Shown: positions 9,295 to 18,710 of the stretch, in pieces | Layout: every line of letters starts with the position of its first letter | Numbering within the stretch: position 1 is the stretch's first letter | DNA from: Microcystis wesenbergii_B | GTDB taxonomy: Bacteria > Cyanobacteriota > Cyanobacteriia > Cyanobacteriales > Microcystaceae | Assembly: GCA_007096525.1 (NCBI GenBank) | Contig: SFAQ01000004.1 | Span: 12,685 to 76,684, forward strand | DNA length: 64,000 bases | Direction of reading: 5' to 3' | Program-made: the position numbers and the translations under genes | The notes under the pieces: model-generated | Seen by the model: the letters and a program-made list of their open reading frames with translations, nothing else | Database searches by the model: none | Told to the model about the DNA's origin: nothing

Positions 9295-9487
9295 ACTGTA
9301 ATTGGCCAGATTTAGATGTAGATTTAAGCACAGATAGCAAAGCTTTTAACTTAGTGTCAGCAGAAGTCCCTCGCTTTTAGTGATCGGATGAATGTTGACA
9401 CTAAATTAAAATACACCAACAGCCGCCTAAGCCCCGACTAGGTTATACTTCATCTTTATGAGAAATGCTCTAATAAACCTAAAGTTT

Positions 9488-10528
9488 TTAAATTGAATAA
9501 TCGATAAATTTCTCACTTTTATTGTCAAAATCAGTGAGTAAGGTCGCTTTTCTTGGTTTTAAATTTACCGTTTGTTCTGGTTGTAACTGTAATTGCTTGT
9601 ACTCCTCACGATTGAGATAAGCCACCACCATTTCCCCATCAGCTAACATTAATTCTACTTGTATTTCCCAGCCTAAATGAATAACTCTTTTCACCACTGC
9701 CCAACTATTCAATCCATCTTGACTCGGCATAATTTCGAGGTCGTGGGGACGGATAAAAACGGTGGAATTATGACCCTGATGATGTCCATTTCCTAATCCT
9801 GCTAAACTGGGTAAGATATTCACTTCCCCAATAAATTGCATCACAAAAGGTGTGGCAGGATGATCATAAATTTCGGCAGGAGAACCCACCTGTTCAATTT
9901 TACCATGATTCATCACGACAATCGTATCGGCTACTTCCATTGCTTCCTCTTGATCGTGGGTAACAAAAACACTGGTAACGTGAACTTCTTCGTGTAAATT
10001 TCTCAGCCATACCCTTAATTCTTTTCTAACTTTTGCATCTAAAGCCCCAAAGGGTTCATCTAATAATAATACATTCGGTTGAATGGCTAAAGCTCGCGCT
10101 AAAGCTACTCTTTGCCGTTGTCCTCCCGATAATTGGGCGGGATAGCGATCACCTAATCCTTGTAATTGAATTAATTCTAATAATTCCTCAACTTTTTTCT
10201 TAATTACTGGCGATTTTTGCTGGCGAATTTCTAGGCCAAAAGCAATATTTTGACGAACAGTTAAATGTTTAAATAGGGCATAATGTTGAAAAACAAAGCC
10301 GATATTTCTCCGTCTAGGATCCACATGGGTGGTATCTTGTCCATTAATAATAATCGCGCCACTGTCGGGAGTTTCTAATCCCGCAATTGAGCGTAACAAG
10401 GTAGATTTTCCCGATCCCGATGGTCCGAGGAGGGCGACTAATTTACCTTCAGGAATGGTTAAATTGATATTATCTAAAGCTTGAAAATTGCCGAAACGTT
10501 TGGAAACTTGGTGGATGGTAATACTCAT
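9488..10528 (-). CDS. cysA: Sulfate ABC transporter ATPase CysA
   Basis: A 346-residue ABC ATPase that powers sulfate/thiosulfate import. Motifs: Walker A GPSGSGKST, Q-loop VFQHYALF, signature LSGGQRQRVALARALA, Walker B LLLDEPFGALD and switch VFVTHDQEEA. Residues about 240-330 form a TOBE-type regulatory domain. It is the last gene of sbpA-NIL-cysT-cysW-cysA, separated from cysW by 117 bases that include a dispersed repeat. Assignment to sulfate rather than molybdate or iron rests on the neighbours. Confidence 0.93.
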   Translation of the reverse strand: MSITIHQVSKRFGNFQALDNINLTIPEGKLVALLGPSGSGKSTLLRSIAGLETPDSGAIIINGQDTTHVDPRRRNIGFVFQHYALFKHLTVRQNIAFGLEIRQQKSPVIKKKVEELLELIQLQGLGDRYPAQLSGGQRQRVALARALAIQPNVLLLDEPFGALDAKVRKELRVWLRNLHEEVHVTSVFVTHDQEEAMEVADTIVVMNHGKIEQVGSPAEIYDHPATPFVMQFIGEVNILPSLAGLGNGHHQGHNSTVFIRPHDLEIMPSQDGLNSWAVVKRVIHLGWEIQVELMLADGEMVVAYLNREEYKQLQLQPEQTVNLKPRKATLLTDFDNKSEKFIDYSI

Positions 10529-10553
10529 AGTTTTTAGGTTTTTTGTAGTTAGG

Positions 10554-10620
10554 TAAGTAGGTGGGTGGAATTAAATATAAGATGAACGTAGGTTGGGCTG
10601 AAGTATGAAACCCAACGCCT
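10554..10620 (+). repeat. Dispersed intergenic repeat, copy 1
   Basis: The block GTAGGTGGGTGGAATTAA... through GAAACCCAACGC in the cysW-cysA gap recurs in reverse orientation at about 43028-43119. It contains GTAGGTTGGG...CCCAACGC arms and could form a hairpin in the operon mRNA. Confidence 0.7.
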
Positions 10621-10645
10621 GCTCATATTTTTAGGTTAATTGTAG

Positions 10646-11509
10646 TTATTTAGTGTGAATTTTGTGGACGGTTTTACGTTCGAGAATTTCTTTGATAATT
10701 AAAGTAACTCCCGCTAGTAAAGCTAGAATAGCCGCCGCACTAAAAGCGGCAGGAGTGAGATAATTTTTATAAGCCTGTTCTACGAAAATTGGCAGGGTAG
10801 CAGTTCTCCCTAAAATACTGCCAGAAACCACAGAAACCGCCCCAAATTCTCCCATCGCCCGGGCATTAGTTAACAGCACTCCGTACATCAATCCCCAACG
10901 AATATTGGGTAAAGTTATGCGCCAGAAAATCTGCCAATCACTTGCCCCTAAAGTGCGCCCCGCTTCCTCTTGTTCCAAACCAATTTCTTCTAAGACTGGG
11001 ATAACTTCTCTAGCCACAAAAGGCATAGTAACAAATATAGTTGCTAATACCATTCCGGGTAAAGCAAAAAGTATTTTTATATCGAAAAATTCTAAGAAAG
11101 GACCTAACCAACCATTGCGCCCATAGAGCAGTACAATCATTAAACCCGCTACCACGGGAGAAACGGCAAAAGGTAAGTCAATTAAACTAATTAATAACGT
11201 TTTGCCACGAAATTGATTGCGAGCAATTACCCAGGCTGCACAAAGTCCAAAAATTGTGTTTAAAGGTACAGTAATTAGGGCGATAATTACTGTTAATTTC
11301 ACGGCTTCGATAAAGTCAGAAGTTCCCGCCGCTTCTAAAAAAGCTTGGAATCCATTGCGAAAAGCATAGTAAAATACTGCCGCAGCCGGAATAAAAAGCA
11401 AGAAGGCAAGATAGACAAGGGCGACGATAATTAGTAGGGGTTTGTAATCCCGTTCTTTCGTTTTAGTTAAGGCTTTTGGATTCTGCATTTTTGATCTGTC
11501 TCCAGTCAT
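10646..11509 (-). CDS. cysW: Sulfate ABC transporter permease CysW
   Basis: A 287-residue inner-membrane permease with about six hydrophobic segments and the ATPase-contact EAA loop EEAGRTLGASDWQIFWRITL near residues 185-205. MGEFGAVSVVSG is typical of CysW. It pairs with CysT to form the sulfate channel. The N-terminus up to about residue 20 is hydrophilic; an internal Met8 start is possible. Spacing to cysT is 20 bases, consistent with one operon. Confidence 0.93.
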   Translation of the reverse strand: MTGDRSKMQNPKALTKTKERDYKPLLIIVALVYLAFLLFIPAAAVFYYAFRNGFQAFLEAAGTSDFIEAVKLTVIIALITVPLNTIFGLCAAWVIARNQFRGKTLLISLIDLPFAVSPVVAGLMIVLLYGRNGWLGPFLEFFDIKILFALPGMVLATIFVTMPFVAREVIPVLEEIGLEQEEAGRTLGASDWQIFWRITLPNIRWGLMYGVLLTNARAMGEFGAVSVVSGSILGRTATLPIFVEQAYKNYLTPAAFSAAAILALLAGVTLIIKEILERKTVHKIHTK

Positions 11510-11529
11510 ACTCTAATGTTTTTTACTCT

Positions 11530-12372
11530 TTACTTAACTCTGTATTTTTGCCCCCATTGTTGCAGGAAATTAATTACTACCAACATGAACAAAGAAACCA
11601 GTAATAAAACCATGCCGATTACTGTTGCCCCTGTGTAATCATATTCCTCTAGTCTTTGGAAGATTAAAACTGGGGCAATTAAGTCCTTAAAGGGGATATT
11701 AGAGGAGATAATTACTACGGAACCATATTCACCGATCGCTCTGGCAAAACCGAGGGCAATTCCTGTTAAAATAGCGGGTAGTAGTGGAGGAAAAATAACT
11801 CGCCAGAAGATTTGCCAAGAGGAAGCACCGAGGGATAAAGCCGCTTCTTCTACCTCTTTTTCCATTTCCTGTAAAACCGGCTGTAAGGTGCGGACAATGA
11901 AGGGTAAAGCGATAAATAACATCGCCACAAAAACCCCTAAAATGGTAAAGGATATTTTAATACCAAAGGGGGCCAAAAATTGACCGAGCCAACCGTTATC
12001 ACTGTAAACTGTGGCTAGGACTAAACCAGCAACAGAAGTGGGTAAAGCAAAGGGCAAATCCACACAAGCATCGACAATTTTTTTACCAGGGAATCGATAA
12101 CGCACTAATACCCAAGCGATAATAGTGCCAAAAACTCCGTCAATTAATCCGGCGATTAGGGAAGTAAAAAAAGTGACTTGGTAAGCGGATAAAGAAATCG
12201 GTAAAGTGGCAATGCGCCAAAATTCGGCAAAACCAAGAGTTAGGGATTTAGCAAATAGTGCCGCTGCTGGTAAAACCAACAAAACCACTAGATAACTAAT
12301 GGTAATTACCCAAGGAATAGAAACTTTTTTCAGGGGTTGACTGGGAGATAAAGATAATTGTGGGTTAGCCAT
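11530..12372 (-). CDS. cysT: Sulfate ABC transporter permease CysT
   Basis: A 280-residue permease with six predicted membrane segments; the EAA loop reads EEAALSLGASSWQIFWRVIF, and AIGEYGSVVIISSNIP marks the sulfate/thiosulfate (CysU/CysT) group. It forms the membrane channel with CysW. It lies 19 bases after the NIL-domain gene, within the sulfate operon. Confidence 0.93.
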   Translation of the reverse strand: MANPQLSLSPSQPLKKVSIPWVITISYLVVLLVLPAAALFAKSLTLGFAEFWRIATLPISLSAYQVTFFTSLIAGLIDGVFGTIIAWVLVRYRFPGKKIVDACVDLPFALPTSVAGLVLATVYSDNGWLGQFLAPFGIKISFTILGVFVAMLFIALPFIVRTLQPVLQEMEKEVEEAALSLGASSWQIFWRVIFPPLLPAILTGIALGFARAIGEYGSVVIISSNIPFKDLIAPVLIFQRLEEYDYTGATVIGMVLLLVSLFMLVVINFLQQWGQKYRVK

Positions 12373-12391
12373 TGTTAATTATTGCTAGAGA

Positions 12392-12733
12392 TTACCAATT
12401 GTCCGCTTCTTCAAGAACTTGTGCTGAATCATACCAAACTTCTACATCTAAATCTGCCAGATAGGAAAGGGCATTTTCTATCCCTTGGGAGTTGCCTTGT
12501 AGTTGTAGATCGAACCAGCCATCTTGATTATTATTGGCAGCTAACAAAGCGGAAAATATATTCACTTTTAGACCGGGAAAAGACCCTAAACGTGCTATAA
12601 TTGGCTCGTTAATATATTGTTTGGGAACCCGAATTTTTATTCTTCGGGACGTGGCGCGATCGAGTCCTGATTGATCGAGATGTAAGTCACTTTGGGGATG
12701 ATTAATAGTTTGCCATTGAGGTTGATTATCCAT
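12392..12733 (-). CDS. NIL-domain protein in the sulfate operon
   Basis: A 113-residue protein whose residues about 30-105 match the NIL domain (ferredoxin-like fold), known from the C-terminus of methionine-transport ATPases (MetN), where it binds the ligand, and from some ferredoxins. Visible: RIKIRVPKQYINEPIIARL and the second strand-helix GWFDLQLQGNSQGIENAL. It sits between sbpA and cysT with gaps of 12 and 19 bases, so it is co-expressed with the transporter. A regulatory role sensing a sulfur metabolite is inference. Confidence 0.85.
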   Translation of the reverse strand: MDNQPQWQTINHPQSDLHLDQSGLDRATSRRIKIRVPKQYINEPIIARLGSFPGLKVNIFSALLAANNNQDGWFDLQLQGNSQGIENALSYLADLDVEVWYDSAQVLEEADNW

Positions 12734-12745
12734 GGTTTTTCTCCT

Positions 12746-13789
12746 TTAAGATTTACCAGCTTTAGTCAGAATTTTATCGAACAAGCCTCCATCATCAAAG
12801 AATTGTTTTTGTACCTTATCCCAACCGCCTAAATCCTGCACGGTAAAGAGATTTTTTATCTGAGGAAATTTACTCTCAAACTCTTTAACTACCGTCGGTT
12901 CAACGGGACGAAAACCCACCTGAGCAAATTCTCTTTGGGCTGCGGGAGTAAATAAAAACTGCACAAAAGCCTCGGCCACTTTTCTCGTACCTTTTTTATC
13001 CACATTAGCATCGACAACCGCCACGGGATTATCAATAGAAATGTTGTAATCGGTGGGAACAGTGTAAGCTAACTTCTCACCTTTTTGATTAGCGAGAATC
13101 ATCTCGTTTTCGTAATTAATTAGCACATTTCCCTGGCCCTGTTTAAAAAATACATCACTAGATTCGCGAGCATCTCTAGGTAAAACTGGCGCATTTTTAA
13201 ACACTTTTTCGACAAAAGTTTCCGCCTCTTGTTCACTGCCTCCCGCTTGCGTCACCGAACCCCAAAGAGCGAGAAAATTCCAGCGCGCTCCGCCAGAAGT
13301 CTTGGGATTAGCGGTAATAACTTTAATATTATCCTTGGCTAAATCTGACCATTTATTAATTTTAATATTGGCATCACGAGGAACAAAAGCCACCACAGAC
13401 TTATGAACAATAGAGTCATTCGGAGCTTCTTTTTCCCAACCGGGTTGAATTAATCCCGCTTGCTCAATTTTCTTGGTATCCAAAGCTAAAGCCAACGCTA
13501 CCACATCCGCTTCTAAACCATCGATAACGGCACGAGTTTGGGAACCGGAACCACCATAACTCTGTTCAAAAGTTACCTTTTGCCCCGTTTTTTGTTGCCA
13601 TTCCTCGACAAATTTGGGAATGATTTTTTCGTAGGCGCTTTGGGTGACAGCATAGGAAACAAGCGTCACAGTCACGGGTTTTTGGCTGTCATTGCCGCTA
13701 TTGGTGGGGGATGGGGTGCAAGATACCAGCGTTCCCCCCGTCAGGACAGTTGCCACGAGTAGGGATAAACAAGACTGGGATGACTGCAT
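12746..13789 (-). CDS. sbpA: Periplasmic sulfate-binding lipoprotein SbpA
   Basis: A 347-residue solute-binding protein that delivers sulfate to CysTWA. A lipoprotein signal peptide ends in LVSC with Cys24 as the lipid-attachment site. VTLVSYAVTQSAYEKIIP and TFEQSYGGSGSQTRAVI are the typical sulfate-binding family segments, as is NPKTSGGARWNFLALWG. It is the first gene of the operon and is divergent from a Crp-family regulator, with about 170 bases between them for promoters. Confidence 0.94.
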   Translation of the reverse strand: MQSSQSCLSLLVATVLTGGTLVSCTPSPTNSGNDSQKPVTVTLVSYAVTQSAYEKIIPKFVEEWQQKTGQKVTFEQSYGGSGSQTRAVIDGLEADVVALALALDTKKIEQAGLIQPGWEKEAPNDSIVHKSVVAFVPRDANIKINKWSDLAKDNIKVITANPKTSGGARWNFLALWGSVTQAGGSEQEAETFVEKVFKNAPVLPRDARESSDVFFKQGQGNVLINYENEMILANQKGEKLAYTVPTDYNISIDNPVAVVDANVDKKGTRKVAEAFVQFLFTPAAQREFAQVGFRPVEPTVVKEFESKFPQIKNLFTVQDLGGWDKVQKQFFDDGGLFDKILTKAGKS

Positions 13790-13959
13790 CGGCGGCGCTC
13801 CTAAGCTTTACTCTGAGGTTGTATCTGTTTTCAGGTCTGGTTTAATCCTACAGCACAGGAAACAAAATTTCAATACATTTATAAAACAAATTGGGAATAA
13901 GGTGATAACAAGGGAAACTGTGAGAAGATGGAATCAGTGCTACATCTAGGTTTGAGACT

Positions 13960-14739
13960 ATGGGCAAGAGCGTCAAAGCCAAAAAAACAACCCTCCTACA
14001 ACAACTGATTAACCAGAGTTTTCTCTTTCGCGGACTAGAGGAGGCTTGGTTAAGTCAGTATCTCGATGCCGACAATCTCAAGCTAGAGACGCTATTTTCC
14101 AATCGTCCCGTCTATACGGCTTTTCTCCCCGATGAATTTCTAGATGTTTTGTATGTGATTTTGGATGAGGGTGTAATCGTCGTCCGCAGCACTCCCCTCG
14201 ACCGGATTATTGCCATTACCTACCCTGGCGGCTGTTTTGGTATGAGGAGTTTACCCTTTAGTTATGGTTTAGCCAGTCGCGCCTTTCCCTGTTTGGTGGA
14301 ATCCTATAAAACTACCCACGTCCTGAAAATTCCCTTATCGGCACTAGAAAAGATTTACAACGATAACGAAAGTTTTCGTCAACGGTACTGTTTTTTATTT
14401 GAATTACAGCAAAAATTCGAGTATCATTTGCTTAATTGCAGTAGCTATCCACCCCAAGCTGTAGCCACTTTACTGAGAGCTTTAATCTATCAAGAAAGAG
14501 AATTAGGCAGTCAACCGAGTGCCGAAAATATCTATACTTTTGATTTATCCGTCGATGTGATTGCTCGCGCTTGTCAACTCAATCAACGCACCGTGGAACA
14601 GGTATTAAAAGGATTGCAAACCGTGGGATTAATTGCCTCAGAATCGACGGGGGATTTAATTCGGGTACTGGATGCCGAGGGTTTAAAAGAAGTGTACAGT
14701 GCCACCAGAGATAAAGTTAATTGGTGGCCTCTAAAGTAA
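13960..14739 (+). CDS. Crp/Fnr family regulator, probable CysR-type
   Basis: A 259-residue protein with an N-terminal cyclic-nucleotide-binding-like barrel (about 20-145), a long dimer helix, and a C-terminal winged helix (about 190-235; SVDVIARACQLNQRTVEQVL). In Synechococcus, CysR is a Crp-family regulator encoded in the sulfate transport cluster and required for the response to sulfur limitation; the divergent position next to sbpA strongly suggests the same here. The recognition helix is weakly basic, and the ligand is unknown. No recognisable Crp half-sites were identified in the 170-base divergent gap. Confidence 0.8.
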   Translation: MGKSVKAKKTTLLQQLINQSFLFRGLEEAWLSQYLDADNLKLETLFSNRPVYTAFLPDEFLDVLYVILDEGVIVVRSTPLDRIIAITYPGGCFGMRSLPFSYGLASRAFPCLVESYKTTHVLKIPLSALEKIYNDNESFRQRYCFLFELQQKFEYHLLNCSSYPPQAVATLLRALIYQERELGSQPSAENIYTFDLSVDVIARACQLNQRTVEQVLKGLQTVGLIASESTGDLIRVLDAEGLKEVYSATRDKVNWWPLK

Positions 14740-14892
14740 GGTTTGCTGAATAAATCTAAAAACCTTGTTGTATAAGACTTTTAGACTTTTTTCCCCTCAA
14801 AAAGTGCCAGCCATTGGAGTGGTCGGGGCGAAAATTCCGGGACTTTTTCCCTGAAAATTAGGTAATTGACCCCCTGAAAATGGGTAAAACCC

Positions 14893-14934
14893 TACACCCC
14901 ACACCCCACACCCCACACCCCACACCCCACACCC
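14893..14934 (+). repeat. ACACCCC heptamer tandem repeat
   Basis: About six tandem copies of the 7-mer ACACCCC lie between two genes, in the gap 14740-14972. Short heptamer repeats (STRR) are a known feature of cyanobacterial intergenic DNA. The same or variant units occur at 26715-26760, 30886-31009 and 39539-39572. Confidence 0.9.
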
Positions 14935-14972
14935 TGCCCCCACGCAAAACTTTTTGCTGCAAACCCTATTTA

Positions 14973-15650
14973 TTATTGCAATTGACAGCGCTTTAAGGCA
15001 TCTTCGGCAGCCGCTTTGGTGGCATCCTGTTTCCGTTTACCTTTACCTGTACCGTAGAGAAGATGATTAACCCGCACTTCGGCAGTAAATTCCCTAGCGT
15101 GGGGGGGTCCTGTAACATCAATGATCGCATATTCTGGATTAGAGGCGAAATTAGCCAGCGCCCACTGTTGAAAGAGATTTTTGGCATCGATAAAAGATGG
15201 CGATTCCGATTGTTGAGAGACTAAATGAGAGGCAACAGGGATAAAAAGCTGGTGCAAATAGTTTTTAACCGCATTTAACCCCGAATCTAGATAATAAGCC
15301 CCAATTATCGCTTCAAAAGTGTCTGCTAATAGGGTAGGATTTGATCGCCCCTGATCTTTAATTGCTCCCTTGCCTAAACGCATTAACTCCCCCAGGCCGA
15401 TTTCAATGCCAAATTGCGCTAATTGTTCTTCTTTGACCAAATTTGACCGCAAACGGGTTAATTCTGCCTCGTTCATGGCGGGATATTTTTGATACAATAG
15501 TTCGCCCACCAAAAAAGCCAAAATCGCATCGCCCAAAAATTCTAGGCGCTCGTTATTTTCCGTCAATTGGGACTGTTCATTGACATAGGAACGATGGGTT
15601 AAAGCTTGGGTGAGAAGGAGAGCATTTTGAAAAGGAGGCAAACAAGACAT
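14973..15650 (-). CDS. rnc: Ribonuclease III
   Basis: From ATG at 15650 the protein is 225 residues, the normal RNase III length; the open frame extends upstream to 15845 but that part is unlike the family and overlaps the opposite gene. The signature NNERLEFLGDAILAFLVGE is present, with the catalytic acidic residues, then a C-terminal double-stranded-RNA-binding domain (about 150-222; FTAEVRVNHLLYGTGKGKRKQ). It processes rRNA precursors and other structured RNAs. It is divergent from the membrane protein gene at 15709. Confidence 0.93.
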   Translation of the reverse strand: MSCLPPFQNALLLTQALTHRSYVNEQSQLTENNERLEFLGDAILAFLVGELLYQKYPAMNEAELTRLRSNLVKEEQLAQFGIEIGLGELMRLGKGAIKDQGRSNPTLLADTFEAIIGAYYLDSGLNAVKNYLHQLFIPVASHLVSQQSESPSFIDAKNLFQQWALANFASNPEYAIIDVTGPPHAREFTAEVRVNHLLYGTGKGKRKQDATKAAAEDALKRCQLQ

Positions 15651-15708
15651 TACAGAAATGATCAAGTCAAGAGCATTTCTGATCTTAATCCGACCCAACC
15701 TCGAATAG

Positions 15709-16275
15709 ATGAGACGAACGATCCTTTTTTTACTGTTTTTTCCGGCTAGTTTAGGCATAATCTCCCAAATCTTCTCACCAGAAAACCTATCCGCTGCTAT
15801 TCTTGCCCTAGGTACCCTGGTGATGTGCATGGAACAGGCACGCATGGCAGCAGTAGATATGGCAGAAATTGCCCAATTTCAGCAAAAAACCAGCGATCCT
15901 CGCCTTGATCGCTTTTTTATAGTTACAATTAGTACAATTGTTTTAGAATTATCGGGCTTTTATCTGGCTGCCCTGTGGATAGGATGGGGAGCTTTAATAG
16001 TTTTAGTCAGTCAAATTTGGTTTCATTGTTTAGCCAAAATTCAACTGCAGCCAAGCACGGAAAAAATCATTGACCATGGCATAGTGCCACGTTTACCCAT
16101 CTTACTCGCTGACGGAATCGGCATAATCTTCGTGGCTTTCTGGTTAGCCAAAATCGCTCCCCTAATTATGGCCATAACTTTAACGACAATGTTATTAATC
16201 TACGGCTCTATTAAGTATCTTTTCAGAACTGGGGAGGGGAGAGAAAGGAACCTCCAGAGACGGCAATCCCTATAA
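15709..16275 (+). CDS. Conserved membrane protein of unknown function
   Basis: A 188-residue protein with about five hydrophobic segments (near residues 5-20, 25-45, 68-110, 130-150 and 155-175) and a cytoplasmic loop AAVDMAEIAQFQQKTSDPR. No domain is recognised; similar small membrane proteins occur in other cyanobacteria. The first codons overlap the upstream, probably untranslated, part of the rnc frame. The C-terminus is arginine-rich. Confidence 0.7.
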   Translation: MRRTILFLLFFPASLGIISQIFSPENLSAAILALGTLVMCMEQARMAAVDMAEIAQFQQKTSDPRLDRFFIVTISTIVLELSGFYLAALWIGWGALIVLVSQIWFHCLAKIQLQPSTEKIIDHGIVPRLPILLADGIGIIFVAFWLAKIAPLIMAITLTTMLLIYGSIKYLFRTGEGRERNLQRRQSL

Positions 16276-16432
16276 ATGGGCGCTCAGAGACTCTGACGCA
16301 GTTTAAATTCAGTACAGCTTACCACAACCGACAGGGAGGCGAGTTGCACCGGCGGGTATTTTATCGAATAAAAAAGAGATTTCAGGTTAAAAATGAAATT
16401 AATAGCATAAATAAGCTTAAATATGCTCTTTA

Positions 16433-16729
16433 ATGCTATTATTGTCCCTTTCTCCCCATAATCTCTATCAGAATGCCCATTTAGCCCCGGGGACAGTTCC
16501 CGTACCCCTGTTAGTCTGTGGGGGAGATATCGATACGGTAATTGATCGGCATTTATTGCAGGGATGGCAACCCTGGTTAAAGTCAGGCGATCGCATTTGG
16601 AGTTGTTCCAAAGGGCGTTATTTTTTCCACTATTCCCACCCCTACAGCGTCAGTCAAGAGATTTTTAGTTTCTGGCGATCTCTAATCCGACAGGAATTTC
16701 TTTCTGAGCAAACTGTAATTATTTCTTAA
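16433..16729 (+). CDS. Small conserved hypothetical protein
   Basis: A 98-residue soluble protein without a recognised domain; it contains VPLLVCGGDIDTVIDRHL and an aromatic-rich C-terminal half (FFHYSHPYS). It starts from ATG 16433 in an AT-rich region with no strong ribosome site. It lies upstream of thrS on the same strand with a gap containing the Zur-type box, so it is probably transcribed separately. Confidence 0.6.
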   Translation: MLLLSLSPHNLYQNAHLAPGTVPVPLLVCGGDIDTVIDRHLLQGWQPWLKSGDRIWSCSKGRYFFHYSHPYSVSQEIFSFWRSLIRQEFLSEQTVIIS

Positions 16730-16825
16730 TTGACAAAAATCGAGATTTATGTTAAGGCTAATACCGCTCTTTTGTCCGATCGCGATCTGGATAACGCTGC
16801 TGTTCTTTTTTACTCCTCTGCTAAA

Positions 16826-16842
16826 ATGATAATCATTATCAT
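16826..16842 (+). promoter_or_regulatory. Zur-type operator upstream of thrS
   Basis: ATGATAATCATTATCAT is an 8-1-8 perfect inverted repeat of the Fur/Zur class, ending 11 bases before the thrS start. In Anabaena a zinc-starvation threonyl-tRNA synthetase is in the Zur regulon, which supports Zur rather than Fur as the likely binder. Confidence 0.85.
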
Positions 16843-16853
16843 CGTAACTAGCA

Positions 16854-18710
16854 ATGGTCAATCAGATTAAGTACCCCCTAGCAGAAAGCCCCGTTATCGA
16901 AGAAGATTCGCAAAAAATCGTAAAAATACGCCATACTTGCGCCCATATCTTAGCGATGGCCGTACAGACTCTGTTTCCTGAAACCAAAGTTGCTATTGGT
17001 CCTTGGACAGAAACGGGATTTTACTACGATTTCGATCGCCCAACACCCTTTACCCCCGAAGATTTGGAGAAAATAGCGGCAGAAATGGGGCGAATTATCG
17101 GTAAAAACCGGCCAATTATCCGAGAAGTGGTGGAAAGAAGCGAAATTACGGCAGAAATCGAGCGCCTTAATCAACCCTACAAAAAGTTAATTTTAGAGAG
17201 AATTCCCCCAGAAGAAACCATTACCCGTTATTTTATCGGTAGTCCGGACGCAGGACGGAGCGATCGAGAACCCTCGTTAATTGATGGGTTTGTTTCTCCC
17301 CCAGAAGAATTTTGGTGGGATCTGTGCGCGGGACCCCATCTCAACTCGACGGGGGAAATTAACCCAGATGCTTTCGTCTTGGAGAGTGTAGCGGGTGCTT
17401 ATTGGCAAGGAGATGAAAAACAGCCGCAATTACAGCGAATTTACGGCACAGCTTGGCAAACCCCCGCAGAATTACAAAATTATCTCCAACAAAAAGAAGA
17501 AGCGCAGCGACGAGATCATCGCAAATTGGGACAACAATTAAAATTATTTAGCATCCAAGAAGATGCGGGTGGCGGCTTAGTTTTTTGGCATCCCCGGGGT
17601 GCAACAATGCGTTATTTAATCGAAGATTATTGGCGCCAAGCTCATTTAGAAGCGGGTTATCAATTTCTTTATACTCCCCATCTGGCTAATTTAGATCTGT
17701 GGAAAACTTCTGGACATTGGGACTTTTATCGCGACAATATGTTTGAGGCGATCGAGTTAGAACAGCAAAGCTATCAAATTAAGCCGATGAATTGTCCCTT
17801 TCATGTTTTAACCTATCAAAATGACCTGCATTCCTATCGAGAATTTCCCCTAAGATGGGCAGAATTAGGAACAGTTTATCGTTACGAGCGATCGGGGGTT
17901 TTACATGGATTAATGCGGGTAAGAGGTTTTACTCAAGATGATGCTCATATTTTTTGTTTACCCGAACAAATTGCTGCAGAAATTCTAGGAGTTTTAAATT
18001 TAACCGAGAAAATTCTCTCCGATTTTGGCTTTACTAATTATCAGGTAAATTTATCGACTCGTCCCGATAAATCCGTGGGAAGCGATGCTGTATGGGAATT
18101 GGCAACTTCGGCTTTAATTGAGGCCTTAAATGCTAAAAAGTGGGATTATATTGAGGATCAGGGAGGTGGGGCTTTTTATGGTCCGAAAATTGATATAAAA
18201 ATTCAAGATGCGATCGGTAGAATGTGGCAATGTTCCACGATTCAGGTCGATTTTAACTTGCCAGAACGCTTTGATATGCAGTATGTCGCTAGGGATGGTA
18301 CTCGGGAAAGACCGATTATGATTCATCGGGCTATTTTTGGCTCTTTGGAAAGATTTTTTGGTATTTTAATCGAGAATTATGCGGGGGATTTTCCTCTCTG
18401 GTTAGCACCTATTCAAGTCCGTTTATTACCCGTTAGTGATGAACAGCAGGATTATGCTTTAGAGGTAGCAATGCGGTTAAAACAAGCTGGTTATCGAGTG
18501 GAAATCGATAAAAGTGGTGAGCGTTTAGGTAAACAAATTCGTACAGGAGAACTAGAAAAAATACCTGTCTTAGCTGTGATTGGAAAACGAGAAGTTAGCA
18601 GTGAAACTCTAAGCATTCGTACTCGACAAGGGGGTGATTTAGGTTCGATGAAGCTGGCAGATTTATTAGAAAAAATGCAAACAGCGATCCTATCTAAAAC
18701 TAATCTCTGA
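16854..18710 (+). CDS. thrS: Threonyl-tRNA synthetase, zinc-starvation type (ThrS2)
   Basis: A 618-residue class II synthetase that charges tRNA-Thr. It begins directly at the editing domain (HTCAHILAM with the HxxxH motif, and later CAGPHL) and lacks the N-terminal TGS domain. The catalytic core has the zinc ligands in KPMNCPFH, HGLMRVRGF and IMIHRA, and motif 3 near AIFGSLERFFG; the anticodon-binding domain is at about 520-610. The Zur-type box directly upstream and the COG0523 gene downstream identify it as the zinc-regulated paralogue; whether a second thrS exists elsewhere cannot be seen. After its stop the same frame stays open for 39 codons, possibly a gene remnant. Confidence 0.92.
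   Translation: MVNQIKYPLAESPVIEEDSQKIVKIRHTCAHILAMAVQTLFPETKVAIGPWTETGFYYDFDRPTPFTPEDLEKIAAEMGRIIGKNRPIIREVVERSEITAEIERLNQPYKKLILERIPPEETITRYFIGSPDAGRSDREPSLIDGFVSPPEEFWWDLCAGPHLNSTGEINPDAFVLESVAGAYWQGDEKQPQLQRIYGTAWQTPAELQNYLQQKEEAQRRDHRKLGQQLKLFSIQEDAGGGLVFWHPRGATMRYLIEDYWRQAHLEAGYQFLYTPHLANLDLWKTSGHWDFYRDNMFEAIELEQQSYQIKPMNCPFHVLTYQNDLHSYREFPLRWAELGTVYRYERSGVLHGLMRVRGFTQDDAHIFCLPEQIAAEILGVLNLTEKILSDFGFTNYQVNLSTRPDKSVGSDAVWELATSALIEALNAKKWDYIEDQGGGAFYGPKIDIKIQDAIGRMWQCSTIQVDFNLPERFDMQYVARDGTRERPIMIHRAIFGSLERFFGILIENYAGDFPLWLAPIQVRLLPVSDEQQDYALEVAMRLKQAGYRVEIDKSGERLGKQIRTGELEKIPVLAVIGKREVSSETLSIRTRQGGDLGSMKLADLLEKMQTAILSKTNL

Noticed and set aside
15651..15845. Upstream extension of the RNase III frame
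   Set aside because: It overlaps the divergent gene and is not like RNase III; the ATG at 15650 gives the standard length.
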